In this document: piece by piece, positions 1-7,252 of the stretch
Position numbering within the stretch: position 1 is the stretch's first letter
Layout of the letters: each line of letters opens with the position of its first letter
Origin: Streptomyces sp. AW19M42
Lineage (GTDB): Bacteria > Actinomycetota > Actinomycetes > Streptomycetales > Streptomycetaceae
Direction: 5' to 3'
DNA length: 33,205 bases
Assembly: GCA_000470535.1 (NCBI GenBank)
Contig: CBRG010000052.1
Span: forward strand, 1 to 33,205
Program-made: the position numbers and the translations under genes
Notes under the pieces: generated by a model
Seen by the model: only the letters and a program-made list of their open reading frames with translations
What the model was told of the DNA's origin: nothing
The model's database searches: none

Positions 1-2
1 CC

Positions 3-1121
3 CCACGACCCCCCGCCGCGTGCGGGCCCGAGCCGCCGGGAGGCTCGGCGGCGCGGCGGGAGGCGGCCTGCGCCTACTGGAACCGGCGCGGACTGCGCGG
101 CGGCCCCGAGCACATCGCGGCCGCGCCGGGCACCTCCGCGCTGCTGCTGGCCCTCATCGCCGCGCACGGCGGCGACGTGCTGATGCCGCGCCCCTGCCCC
201 GCCGCCTGGATCCCGCAGGCCCGTCTGCTGGGCCGACCCGCCTACCACGTGCCGACCCCCGCCGAATGCGGCGGTGTGCCCGACCCGTACGCGCTGCTGG
301 AGACCGTACGCAGGGTTCGGGCCGAGGGCGGCCGGCCCCGGCTGCTGCTGATCTCCGTCGTCGACGACCCCACCGCCACCGTCGCGCCGCCGGAACTCGT
401 GCGCGAGGCCTGCGAGGCCGCTGTCGCGGAGGGGCTGCACATCGTCAGCGACGAGACCTGGCGCGACACCCTGCACCGGCCGCGCGACACGATGCTGCTG
501 AGCCCGGCCGAGATGTGCCCCGACGACGTGACGGTGATCTCCGACCTGACCGGTGCGCTGACCCCGTCCGCCTGGCCGGTCGCGGTCGCCCGGTTCCCGG
601 ACACCGGCCGGGCGGCGGTACGCCACGCCCGTACGCTCGACATCCTCACCGCGCTCGGCGCCTTCGTCGCCGGTCCGGTCGCGGCGGCCGCCGCGCACGC
701 GCTGCGCGAACCGGACGCCGTCACCGAGCGGGTCCGCCGGGCGGCGGCCATGCAGGCGCAGGTGGCCGCCGCCGCCCACCGGGCGGTCCTCGCCTCCGGC
801 GCGCTGGCCAGGCCCCCGCAGGCCGGCCGCCACCTCTACGCGGACCTCGGCCCGCTCAGGTCCCGGCTCGCCGCCAGAGGCGTCACGGACTCGCTGGAAC
901 TGGAGGAGTACCTGACGGAGCGGCTCGGCGCGCCGGCCCCCGGCGGCCACCGGTTCGGCGACGAGCTGGGCGCCCTGCGGGTGCGGCTGGGCACCGGGAC
1001 GCTGCTCGGGTCGACCCCGGAGCAGCAGCTGGAGTCACTGGCCGCGCCGCAGCCCCTGGAACTGCCGCACGTCGCGGCAGCCCTCGGCATCTTCCGGTCG
1101 GCCCTCGACGAACTCCGCTGA
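3..1121 (+). CDS. Aminotransferase class I/II-fold protein without lysine (5' end outside window)
   Basis: The frame is open from base 3, so the start lies upstream; 372 residues are visible. The order of elements is that of fold-type I PLP enzymes: an APGTSALLLALIAAHGG segment early on, a DDPTA stretch where the family has NPNNPTG, SDETWRD where it has DExYxD, and a C-terminal RVRLGTGTLLG segment. The region that should carry the Schiff-base lysine (SxxK) reads SDLTGALTPSAWPVAV, at about 538-585. The visible protein contains no lysine, so by established PLP chemistry it cannot be a normal aminotransferase. Inference: a degenerate paralogue, perhaps with a binding or regulatory role. The upstream part could hold an additional domain (for example a GntR HTH, as in MocR proteins), but this is not visible. 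It converges on the DedA gene. Confidence 0.75.
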   Translation, partial: PRPPAACGPEPPGGSAARREAACAYWNRRGLRGGPEHIAAAPGTSALLLALIAAHGGDVLMPRPCPAAWIPQARLLGRPAYHVPTPAECGGVPDPYALLETVRRVRAEGGRPRLLLISVVDDPTATVAPPELVREACEAAVAEGLHIVSDETWRDTLHRPRDTMLLSPAEMCPDDVTVISDLTGALTPSAWPVAVARFPDTGRAAVRHARTLDILTALGAFVAGPVAAAAAHALREPDAVTERVRRAAAMQAQVAAAAHRAVLASGALARPPQAGRHLYADLGPLRSRLAARGVTDSLELEEYLTERLGAPAPGGHRFGDELGALRVRLGTGTLLGSTPEQQLESLAAPQPLELPHVAAALGIFRSALDELR

Positions 1122-1156
1122 CCCACCCCGGCCGCTCCGCCGGAGCACCCCACCCG

Positions 1157-1777
1157 TCAGTGGCCGAACCGCACCCGAAGCCGGCGCCACAGCGCGGGCG
1201 CCCCGCTGATCAGCAACGTCAGACCCACCGCGGCCACCACCCCCTGCCACGGCTCGGGGAACAGCGAGCCGCCCAGAACGCCGATCAGCTGGTACGTGAC
1301 GGCCCAGGCCAGACAGGCCGGCACATCCCCGCGGGCGAACCGCCGCACCGGCATCCGGCCCAGCAGGCACGCCAGCATCACCGGAATCCGCCCGGCCGGC
1401 ACCAGCCGGGACAGCACCAGCACCATCGCGCCGTGCTCGTCGAGCTTCTGCTGCGCCTGCGCGAGCCGCTCCGGAGCGGCCCGTTCGCTGATCACCCGCA
1501 GCCACTTGGAACCGTTCTTCGACCGCACCCCGCGCTGACCCAGCCAGTACAGGCAGATGTCCCCGAGGAACGCGGCGCCCGACGCCACCGCGAAGACGTA
1601 CAGCAGCGCGAACGGCGACGACTGGTGGAACGCCACCACCGCCGCCGAGCTCACCAGCGCACCCGTCGGTACCACCGGCACCAGAGCGCCCAGCGCCACC
1701 AGCAGGAACAGCGACGGATAGCCGACCGCCTGCTGCGTCGACTCCGGAGGGAGCCGGCTCACGACCTCAAGGATCAC
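1157..1777 (-). CDS. DedA family (SNARE-associated) integral membrane protein
   Basis: 206 residues with several hydrophobic segments: around residues 20-50, 55-80, and two near the C-terminus. The DedA hallmark is visible as LSRLVPAGRIPVMLACLLGRM, with the conserved Arg-x-x-Pro...Arg and Gly spacing. The N-terminal GALVPVVPTGAL takes the place of the usual PxPGE re-entrant loop, so the acidic residue is absent there. DedA proteins are thought to move or flip lipids such as undecaprenyl phosphate or phosphatidylethanolamine; the substrate here is unknown. The ATG overlaps the stop of the upstream metallo-hydrolase gene by four bases (ATGA), which implies translational coupling. Confidence 0.85.
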   Translation of the reverse strand: MILEVVSRLPPESTQQAVGYPSLFLLVALGALVPVVPTGALVSSAAVVAFHQSSPFALLYVFAVASGAAFLGDICLYWLGQRGVRSKNGSKWLRVISERAAPERLAQAQQKLDEHGAMVLVLSRLVPAGRIPVMLACLLGRMPVRRFARGDVPACLAWAVTYQLIGVLGGSLFPEPWQGVVAAVGLTLLISGAPALWRRLRVRFGH

Positions 1778-2556
1778 CCGTCGGCCTCCGGCCGGACGTG
1801 TTCGCCGTGCTCCAGCCGGTGCACGGCCACCCGCGGTGCCAGCAGCGCCGCCTGGCGGACGAACTCGTCACCCGGCGAATGGAACTCGTGCGGCCGGATC
1901 CCGTCCATCCCGATCGGCCAGTACGTGCCGTAGTGCACCGGCACGGCCGAGCGCGGCGACAGCCGGGCCAGGGCCTCCGCGGCCCGCCCGGCGTCGAGAT
2001 GGCTGTGGCCCAGGTAGGGCCCCCAGCCGCCGACCGGCAGCAGTGCCACGTCCACCGGCCCGACCTCCTTGGCCATGTCGTCGAACAGGCCGGTGTCCCC
2101 GGCGAAGTAGGTACGCGCCTCGCCCTGGACGACGTAACCCAGCGCGGGGGAGCGGTGCGGGCCCACCGGCAGCCGCCGCCCGTCGTGCAGTGCCGGGACC
2201 GCGCGGATCAGCACCGCACCGACCCGCACCTCGTCGCCGGGCACGACCTCGGTGATCCGCAGCCCGCGCATCCTGCGCAGCAGCCGCAGCCCCGGAACCG
2301 CCCGGACCGCACCCATCGGCACGATCAGCCGGCCGCCCGGTGCGATGCGGGCCAGCGACGGCAGATGCAGGTGGTCGGAGTGCAGATGCGAGATGAGGAC
2401 CACATCGGCGACGGCGGCCGCCGGACCGGGCAGCTCTCCGCGCCGGCGGCGCAGATGCGCGATGCGCCGTACGAAGAGGGGGTCGGTCAGGACCCGGACC
2501 CCGGAGTCCTCGATCGTGCAGGTGGCATGACCCCACCAGGTGACCTCCACCGGCAC
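1774..2556 (-). CDS. Metallo-beta-lactamase-fold hydrolase (UlaG/NAPE-PLD-like)
   Basis: 260 residues. The first metal motif HLHSDH is at residues 57-62, and later ligand positions are seen in AGDTGLFDD and VPVHYGTYWPIGMD. The opening VTWWGHATCTIEDSG is typical of the UlaG-like / N-acyl-phosphatidylethanolamine phospholipase D-like branch, which cleaves phosphodiester or ester bonds with two metals. The GTG at 2556 is preferred because AGGAGG lies six bases upstream. The frame stays open to 2880, but that extension would run into the gene starting at 2759 and looks non-coding. The gene is coupled by ATGA to the downstream DedA gene, suggesting a lipid-related pair. Substrate unknown. Confidence 0.88.
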   Translation of the reverse strand: MPVEVTWWGHATCTIEDSGVRVLTDPLFVRRIAHLRRRRGELPGPAAAVADVVLISHLHSDHLHLPSLARIAPGGRLIVPMGAVRAVPGLRLLRRMRGLRITEVVPGDEVRVGAVLIRAVPALHDGRRLPVGPHRSPALGYVVQGEARTYFAGDTGLFDDMAKEVGPVDVALLPVGGWGPYLGHSHLDAGRAAEALARLSPRSAVPVHYGTYWPIGMDGIRPHEFHSPGDEFVRQAALLAPRVAVHRLEHGEHVRPEADG

Positions 2557-2699
2557 GCGCCGCCTCCTGTTCCCCGGGCCCCGCTGTCGGGCCGCTCCCC
2601 GGCCCGCTGCCGAGCCTACGGCCCGTCGCCGCGCCCCTTCCATGCCCCCCGCCCGGCGCGCCCGCTCCCGTGCGCCCCCTGCCCGTCCCGCCACGCGCC

Positions 2700-2728
2700 T
2701 TCTTGTACGCGAACCCGGGGCGTAGGGT
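2700..2728 (+). promoter_or_regulatory. Possible promoter of the resolvase-like gene
   Basis: A Streptomyces-style -10 box TAGGGT at 2723-2728 sits 17 bases after a weak -35 TTCTTG at 2700-2705, 30 bases before the ATG at 2759. It lies in the 202-bp gap between two divergent genes. The -35 match is poor. Confidence 0.35.
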
Positions 2729-2758
2729 CGCAGGACGCCTAGCACGGGGGGAACGGCC

Positions 2759-3163
2759 ATGGGGGACGTACGGGTGGCGGCCATCGCCAGTCTCACGCCG
2801 CTGGAGGAGCTCGACAGCGACCCGTTCCTCGTGGACACCCGCGGCCAGCACGACATGTGCGCCCGCTGGGCGGCCGACAAGGGCTACGTCGTCACCCGGC
2901 AGCTGCGCCTGTACGGGCTGCGCCCCGACCACCGCGCACTCTGGGCCGACGTCGAGGACGGCGAGGTCGAACTCTTCGTCGCCCCCAACGACCGGGTGCT
3001 CGCGCGGGCCGTCGCATCGGTCTCGCGGTTCACCGAGGAGTGCGAGAGGCGTGGCGTACGCCTGGAGATCGCCGGTCTTGACGAGCCGCTCTACAGCTCC
3101 CGGACAAAGGCCGGCGTGCACCGCAGGCTCTCCATGCCGACCGCCGGATACGACGGCTCCTGA
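2759..3163 (+). CDS. Small protein resembling a serine-recombinase N-terminal domain without its serine
   Basis: 134 residues from the ATG at 2759. From about residue 23 it follows the resolvase/invertase catalytic domain element by element: VDTRGQ where the family has RVSTxxQ, then a helix with MCARWAADKGYVV (compare xCxxxAxxxGWxV), HRALWADVEDGEVELFVAPNDRVLARA (compare RPALxxLLxxVxxGxVDVVVVxxxDRLxR), and a helix ending CERRGVRLEI. The nucleophilic serine of RVS is an aspartate here, and there is no DNA-binding domain. Recombination is therefore not expected. It could be an inactive domain kept for protein contacts or a conserved actinobacterial hypothetical. The assignment is inference from motif order only. 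Confidence 0.7.
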   Translation: MGDVRVAAIASLTPLEELDSDPFLVDTRGQHDMCARWAADKGYVVTRQLRLYGLRPDHRALWADVEDGEVELFVAPNDRVLARAVASVSRFTEECERRGVRLEIAGLDEPLYSSRTKAGVHRRLSMPTAGYDGS

Positions 3164-3262
3164 GCCGCCCGGCCGGAGATCGCCGGCGGAGTGGGCCGTC
3201 CCGCTGTGAAAAGCTGGGCCGGGGCCCGGAACAGCGGGGCCCGGACGTGAGGTGGCGGCGGC

Positions 3263-5377
3263 GTGGGTGACGGGCGATGGCGGACAGCCGGAAGCGCCCT
3301 GGTGCGAGTGATTGTGGTGTGGGCCGTCTCGACGCTCACGATGCTTGTGCTCGCCGGGATTCTGCCGGACTTCCAGCTCCAGTCGGACGACGGCGACACC
3401 ATCACCAAGACCGCGTTCACCGCGGTGTGGGGCGCGGGCGCGTTCGGCCTGCTCTCCGCACTGGTCTGGCCGGTGCTGGTACGGGCCCTGCTCATCGTGC
3501 CGGCCCTGGTCCTGGGCATGCTGGTCTTCTTCCTCAACGGCTCGCTGCTGCTGATAGCGCTGCGGCTCATCCCGGACGGGCGCGGTGCGGCCGACCCGCA
3601 GATGGCGGTCGTCGTCGCGGCCGTGATGTCCGCGGTCGCCTCGGCGACCTCCACCGCCCTCGCCGTCCGTGACGACAACGCCTACCGCCGCCGTCTCTCA
3701 CGCCTCGCGGACCGGCGACGCCGCCGCAGCGGCAGCGGTGACGGCGCGGACGGAGGGCCGCCCGGCACGGTCTTCATCCAGCTCGACGGAGTCGGCCACG
3801 ACGTCCTCGCGCAGGCCGCCGCCGACGGCCTGATGCCGACCGTCGCCCACTGGCTGGCCGACGGGACCGGCCACCGGCTCACCCCCTGGCGCACCGACTG
3901 GTCCAGCCAGACCGGCGCCAGCCAGCTCGGCATCCTGCACGGCACCAACTTCGACGTCCCGGCCTTCCGCTGGTACGAGAAGGAGACCGGCGACGTCATG
4001 GTCTCCAGCAGACCGGCGAGCGCCCTCGAAATGCAGCGCCGGGCCGTCATACGCACCCGTGACGGCGGACTGCTCACCCTCGACGGAGCCGGCCGGGGCA
4101 ACCTCTTCAGCGGCGGCGCCGACCAGCTCGCGCTCGTCCTGTCGATGGCCGCCAGACGCGGCAAGGGCCGCCGCTCACGGGCCGGGTACTTCGCCTACTT
4201 CGCGGACCCGGCCAACGCCGTCCGTACCGCGCTCTCGTTCGTCGCAGAGGTCGGCAGGGAGATCGGCCAGTCGACCCGGGCCCGTATCCGCAAGGAGACC
4301 CCCCGGATCAAGCGCGGCGGGCTCTACCCCTTCATCCGGGCCTTCGCGACCGTCGTCGAACGTGATGTGGTGGTCGCCGCCGTCATGGGCGACATGTTCG
4401 CCGGACGGACCGCGGTCTACGCCGACCTGGTCGCGTACGACGAGGTGGCCCACCACTCCGGGCCGCGGAGCCGGGACGCGGAGAAGGTCCTCGCCCGGCT
4501 GGACCGCTCGCTCGCACTGATCGTCAAGGTCGCGGAACACACCCCGCACACGTACCGGATCGTGCTCCTGTCCGACCACGGCCAGAGCCCGGGGGAGACC
4601 TTCGCGGGGGTGTACGGGCTGACGCTGAAGGATCTGGTGCGGGCGGGCAGCGGACTGCCGGTGCCGCGTCGGGCGCAGCGCACCCGGAGCGGTTCAGAGG
4701 CGCGTGACGCGGTACGGATCGCGCTGCACCGGCCGGTCGACGGGGAACGGCAGGAGACCCCGGCCCACCCCTCGGACCCGGTCGTCCTCGCCTCCGGCAA
4801 CCTCGGCCTGATCTCCTTCCCCGACCTCGCGGGACGCGCCTCCATGGAGCAGCTCGACCGCCGCCACCCCGCGCTGCTCAGCACGCTCGCCAACCACCCC
4901 GGCATCGGCTTCCTGCTGGTGCGCAGCGAGGCCCACGGCTCTGTGGTGCTGGCGCGCGGCGGCACCCGGATCCCGGTGGCGGAGCTGCGGGACGGGGACG
5001 GGCCGCTGGCCCCGTTCGGCGCGGGAGCGGCGGCCGCGGTCCGGCGCACCGACACCTTCCCGCACGTCGCGGACGTGATGGTCAACTCGATGTACGACCC
5101 GGAAACGGGCACCGTGCACGCCTTCGAGGAGCAGATCGGCTCGCACGGGGGCCTGGGCGGCGAACAGTCCCGGCCCTTCCTGCTCTGGCCGCGTGGGATG
5201 ACGGACCCGCTGGACGCGGCGGCCGCCGAGGGCCGGCAGCGGCCGGCCGAGCTGGTCGGCGCGGAGACCGTGCACCGGGTCCTGAGGCGCTGGCTGAACG
5301 AGGTCTCCGGGCCGCAGGTGCCCGTGGGGCGGGACCGGGCCGGTGACGCCGACGCGGGCACCGGCGCGCGGGGCTGA
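3263..5377 (+). CDS. Membrane protein: holin-4-like N-terminus fused to an alkaline-phosphatase-superfamily phosphodiesterase
   Basis: 704 residues from the GTG at 3263, with GAGGTGG just upstream. Residues about 10-120 hold four hydrophobic segments resembling the phage_holin_4_2 family (VRVIVVWAVSTLTMLVLAGI, then a long hydrophobic pair). A basic stretch (RLADRRRRRS) leads into the catalytic domain: FIQLDGVGHDVL near residues 170-180 (metal Asp), SSQTGASQ with a candidate nucleophile Thr at about 217, YDEVAHHSG with Asp393 and His397/398, and LLSDHGQ with Asp438-His439. These match type I phosphodiesterase/nucleotide pyrophosphatase folds. The membrane domain probably tethers the enzyme; substrate unknown. 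It ends 18 bp from the convergent LacI gene. Confidence 0.85.
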   Translation: MGDGRWRTAGSALVRVIVVWAVSTLTMLVLAGILPDFQLQSDDGDTITKTAFTAVWGAGAFGLLSALVWPVLVRALLIVPALVLGMLVFFLNGSLLLIALRLIPDGRGAADPQMAVVVAAVMSAVASATSTALAVRDDNAYRRRLSRLADRRRRRSGSGDGADGGPPGTVFIQLDGVGHDVLAQAAADGLMPTVAHWLADGTGHRLTPWRTDWSSQTGASQLGILHGTNFDVPAFRWYEKETGDVMVSSRPASALEMQRRAVIRTRDGGLLTLDGAGRGNLFSGGADQLALVLSMAARRGKGRRSRAGYFAYFADPANAVRTALSFVAEVGREIGQSTRARIRKETPRIKRGGLYPFIRAFATVVERDVVVAAVMGDMFAGRTAVYADLVAYDEVAHHSGPRSRDAEKVLARLDRSLALIVKVAEHTPHTYRIVLLSDHGQSPGETFAGVYGLTLKDLVRAGSGLPVPRRAQRTRSGSEARDAVRIALHRPVDGERQETPAHPSDPVVLASGNLGLISFPDLAGRASMEQLDRRHPALLSTLANHPGIGFLLVRSEAHGSVVLARGGTRIPVAELRDGDGPLAPFGAGAAAAVRRTDTFPHVADVMVNSMYDPETGTVHAFEEQIGSHGGLGGEQSRPFLLWPRGMTDPLDAAAAEGRQRPAELVGAETVHRVLRRWLNEVSGPQVPVGRDRAGDADAGTGARG

Positions 5378-5395
5378 CCGCCCGAGCCGACGGCG

Positions 5396-6448
5396 TCAGG
5401 AAGAGCGGCGCCGCACCAGGGTCGGATGGAAGATCACCGACGGCACCCGCTCGCCGGGGCTGCCGATCTGCTTCAGCAGCAGCCTGGCCATCTCGGCGGA
5501 CATCTCCTCCACCGGCTGCCGGACCGTCGTCAGCGGCGGATCACAGGCCGTGGCCGCACTGCTGTCGTCGAACCCGACCAGCGCGATGTCATCGGGAATC
5601 TCCTTGCCGGCCCGCAGCAGTACCGGAAGCGCGCCCAGCGCCATCAGGTCCGACGCGATGAACACCGCGTCCAGGTCCGCACGGTCGTCGAGCAGCCGCT
5701 TCATCGCGGCGGCGCCGCCCGTATGCGTGAAATCGCCCTCCACGGCCGTCACGTCCCGGATGCCGTGCGCCGAGAGCGCGTCCAGGAAACCCGTCAGCCG
5801 CGCCTGACCGGCCGGCATGTCCTGCGGGCCCGACACCGTGCCGATCCGGCGGCGGCCCAGCGAGACCAGGTGATCGGCGGCCAGCTGCGCCCCCGCCCGC
5901 TGGTCGGCCTCGACATAGGTGAGCGGCGTGGGCCGGCGGGGCTCTCCCGCGAGCACGGCGGGCAGCCGGGTGTCGTGCAGCAGTCCCGGCAGCGGGTCGT
6001 CCGCGTGCGAGGAGATGAGAACCACCCCGTCGACGTGGCCGTGGCGCAGGTAGGACAGCAACTGGTCGCGGGAGGACTGGTCGTCGGCCAGCATCAGCAC
6101 GAGCTGGATACCGGCCGGGCGCAGGACATCGAGCAGCCCGCTGACCACCCGCCCGAAGTACGGATCGGAGAACATCCGGCCTATGAAGGGCTCGGAGACC
6201 GGACGCCGTTCCCGTTCCGAGACGACGAGCGCGACCGAATCCGTGCGCCGGGTCACCAGCGAGCGGGCGGCACGGTTGGGCACGTATCCGGTGGCGTCCA
6301 CGGCCTCCTCGACCATCCGGCGCAGCGCCGGGTCCACGGTCGTCGCGCCGTTGATCACCCGGGAGACGGTGGCCCGTGACACTCCCGCCACGGCGGCCAC
6401 GTCCTCCAGAGTGGCGGGGCGCGCGGGCAGTGGTGCGTCGGCAGTCAT
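5396..6448 (-). CDS. LacI family transcriptional regulator
   Basis: 350 residues. The N-terminal HTH and hinge are classic: TLEDVAAVAGVSRATVSRVI, then a PNRAARSLVTRRTDSVALVV hinge into a periplasmic-binding-protein-like sensor domain (VDGVVLISSH, RRRIGTVSGP, DAVFIASDLMALGAL, DDIALVGFDDSS). It binds palindromic DNA as a dimer and responds to a sugar-like ligand. The ATG at 6448 has no credible ribosome binding site; a TATAAA -10 box ends seven bases upstream, so a leaderless mRNA is likely. It lies in the same orientation as the DUF305 and DUF1996 genes. Inference: it may bind the two AGCGCT-centred palindromes upstream of the DUF1996 gene. Confidence 0.95.
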   Translation of the reverse strand: MTADAPLPARPATLEDVAAVAGVSRATVSRVINGATTVDPALRRMVEEAVDATGYVPNRAARSLVTRRTDSVALVVSERERRPVSEPFIGRMFSDPYFGRVVSGLLDVLRPAGIQLVLMLADDQSSRDQLLSYLRHGHVDGVVLISSHADDPLPGLLHDTRLPAVLAGEPRRPTPLTYVEADQRAGAQLAADHLVSLGRRRIGTVSGPQDMPAGQARLTGFLDALSAHGIRDVTAVEGDFTHTGGAAAMKRLLDDRADLDAVFIASDLMALGALPVLLRAGKEIPDDIALVGFDDSSAATACDPPLTTVRQPVEEMSAEMARLLLKQIGSPGERVPSVIFHPTLVRRRSS

Positions 6449-6455
6449 GCAGTTC

Positions 6456-6485
6456 TTTATACCGGGCGGTACGGCCGGTCCGGAA
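6456..6485 (-). promoter_or_regulatory. Leaderless promoter of the LacI gene
   Basis: On the minus strand a TATAAA -10 box covers 6461-6456, with a poor -35 (TTCCGG, 6485-6480) 18 bases upstream. Only seven bases separate the -10 box from the ATG, so transcription should start at or next to the A of the start codon. This agrees with the missing ribosome binding site. Confidence 0.5.
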
Positions 6486-6522
6486 ACGGGTACCGGGCCC
6501 TGTGGCGGCACGGAGCGGGGCG

Positions 6523-7143
6523 TCAGCCGGCGTCCCCGGGCGGGCCCGGAAGCAGATCGAGTTCGGCGAGTTCGGTCTTGCGCGCCGACACCAGGGCAGT
6601 GGCCAGCCGCTTGGCATCGGGCCTGGTCCCGGACTGCGTCTCGGAGCGCGACACCTGGGCGGACTGGCGCAGATGGTCGCGGATCAGAGCCGTGACGAGG
6701 CGGTCGAACGCCCGGCCCCCGACGGCGCGGGCCCGTTCGAGATCGCGCTCCGTCACCATCCCCGGCATGTCGTGCCCCTCGTGCACATTGGTGTCGGGCA
6801 GTCCCATCAGGGCCAGCAGCGGGCGCAGCCGGGCGAGTTCGGCGTTCTGCGCGGCACGGAGCCTGGCCGCCCAGCCCCGCACCCGAGGATCGGCGGCGCG
6901 CTCCCCGGCGAGTGAGAGCAGCACCACGGCCTGCTCGTTCATCGGGGTCATCAGCTGGGCCCAGGCGGCGTCCGTCGGATCGGCCGGGGTCCGGCCCCCG
7001 GTGGCGGCGGACGCGGCGGCGGAGACCGAGGGGGCCGGGGCGGCCGGGTGCTTCGCGTCGGCCGGGGCCGCGCATCCGGCCAGGAGGCATCCGGCCAGGA
7101 GGAGGAGCAGGGACAGTGCTGCGGTGCTGCGGGCCGCCTTCAT
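6523..7143 (-). CDS. DUF305-like secreted lipoprotein with lost histidines
   Basis: 206 residues from the ATG at 7143, with GAGGA seven bases upstream. Residues 1-24 form a lipoprotein signal with two consecutive lipoboxes, LLAGC ending at Cys19 and LLAGC ending at Cys24. The mature part has the two-repeat helical layout of DUF305, but where the family shows M-x-x-H-H-x-x-A this protein has LMTPMNEQAV, and the second repeat also lacks the His pair; only HEGHDMPGM remains histidine-rich. DUF305 proteins are ferritin-like and are linked with metal handling, so metal binding here is doubtful. It follows the DUF1996 gene by 109 bp. Confidence 0.75.
   Translation of the reverse strand: MKAARSTAALSLLLLLAGCLLAGCAAPADAKHPAAPAPSVSAAASAATGGRTPADPTDAAWAQLMTPMNEQAVVLLSLAGERAADPRVRGWAARLRAAQNAELARLRPLLALMGLPDTNVHEGHDMPGMVTERDLERARAVGGRAFDRLVTALIRDHLRQSAQVSRSETQSGTRPDAKRLATALVSARKTELAELDLLPGPPGDAG
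7073..7102 (-). repeat. Perfect 15-bp tandem duplication creating a double lipobox
   Basis: The unit CATCCGGCCAGGAGG (plus strand) occurs twice without a gap (7073-7087, 7088-7102). On the coding strand each unit encodes LLAGC, so the lipoprotein has two usable lipidation cysteines five residues apart. Confidence 0.95.
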
Positions 7144-7164
7144 GGCGAGGTCCTCGGGGGAAGG

Positions 7165-7195
7165 GCCCGTCCGGGGTGCGGGGCCCCGGACGGGC
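7165..7195 (-). terminator. Hairpin between DUF1996 and DUF305 genes
   Basis: Arms GCCCGTCCGGGG (7165-7176) and CCCCGGACGGGC (7184-7195) form a perfect 12-bp stem with a 7-base loop. It lies after the DUF1996 stop and 22 bp before the DUF305 start. It may terminate or attenuate the upstream transcript or stabilise a processed end; there is no U-tract. Confidence 0.6.
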
Positions 7196-7252
7196 ATCGG
7201 ACGGACGGCGGCGGTTCAGCCGGTGGCCCGCGGGTGGTGGGGTGGCAGCCGG

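Noticed and set aside
20..1933. A 637-codon plus-strand frame
   Set aside because: It is Arg/Pro/Gly-rich low-complexity translation running across two convergent real genes.
5396..7090. A 564-residue extended LacI protein
   Set aside because: The HTH begins a few residues after the ATG at 6448, and the extension overlaps the DUF305 gene with low-complexity translation.
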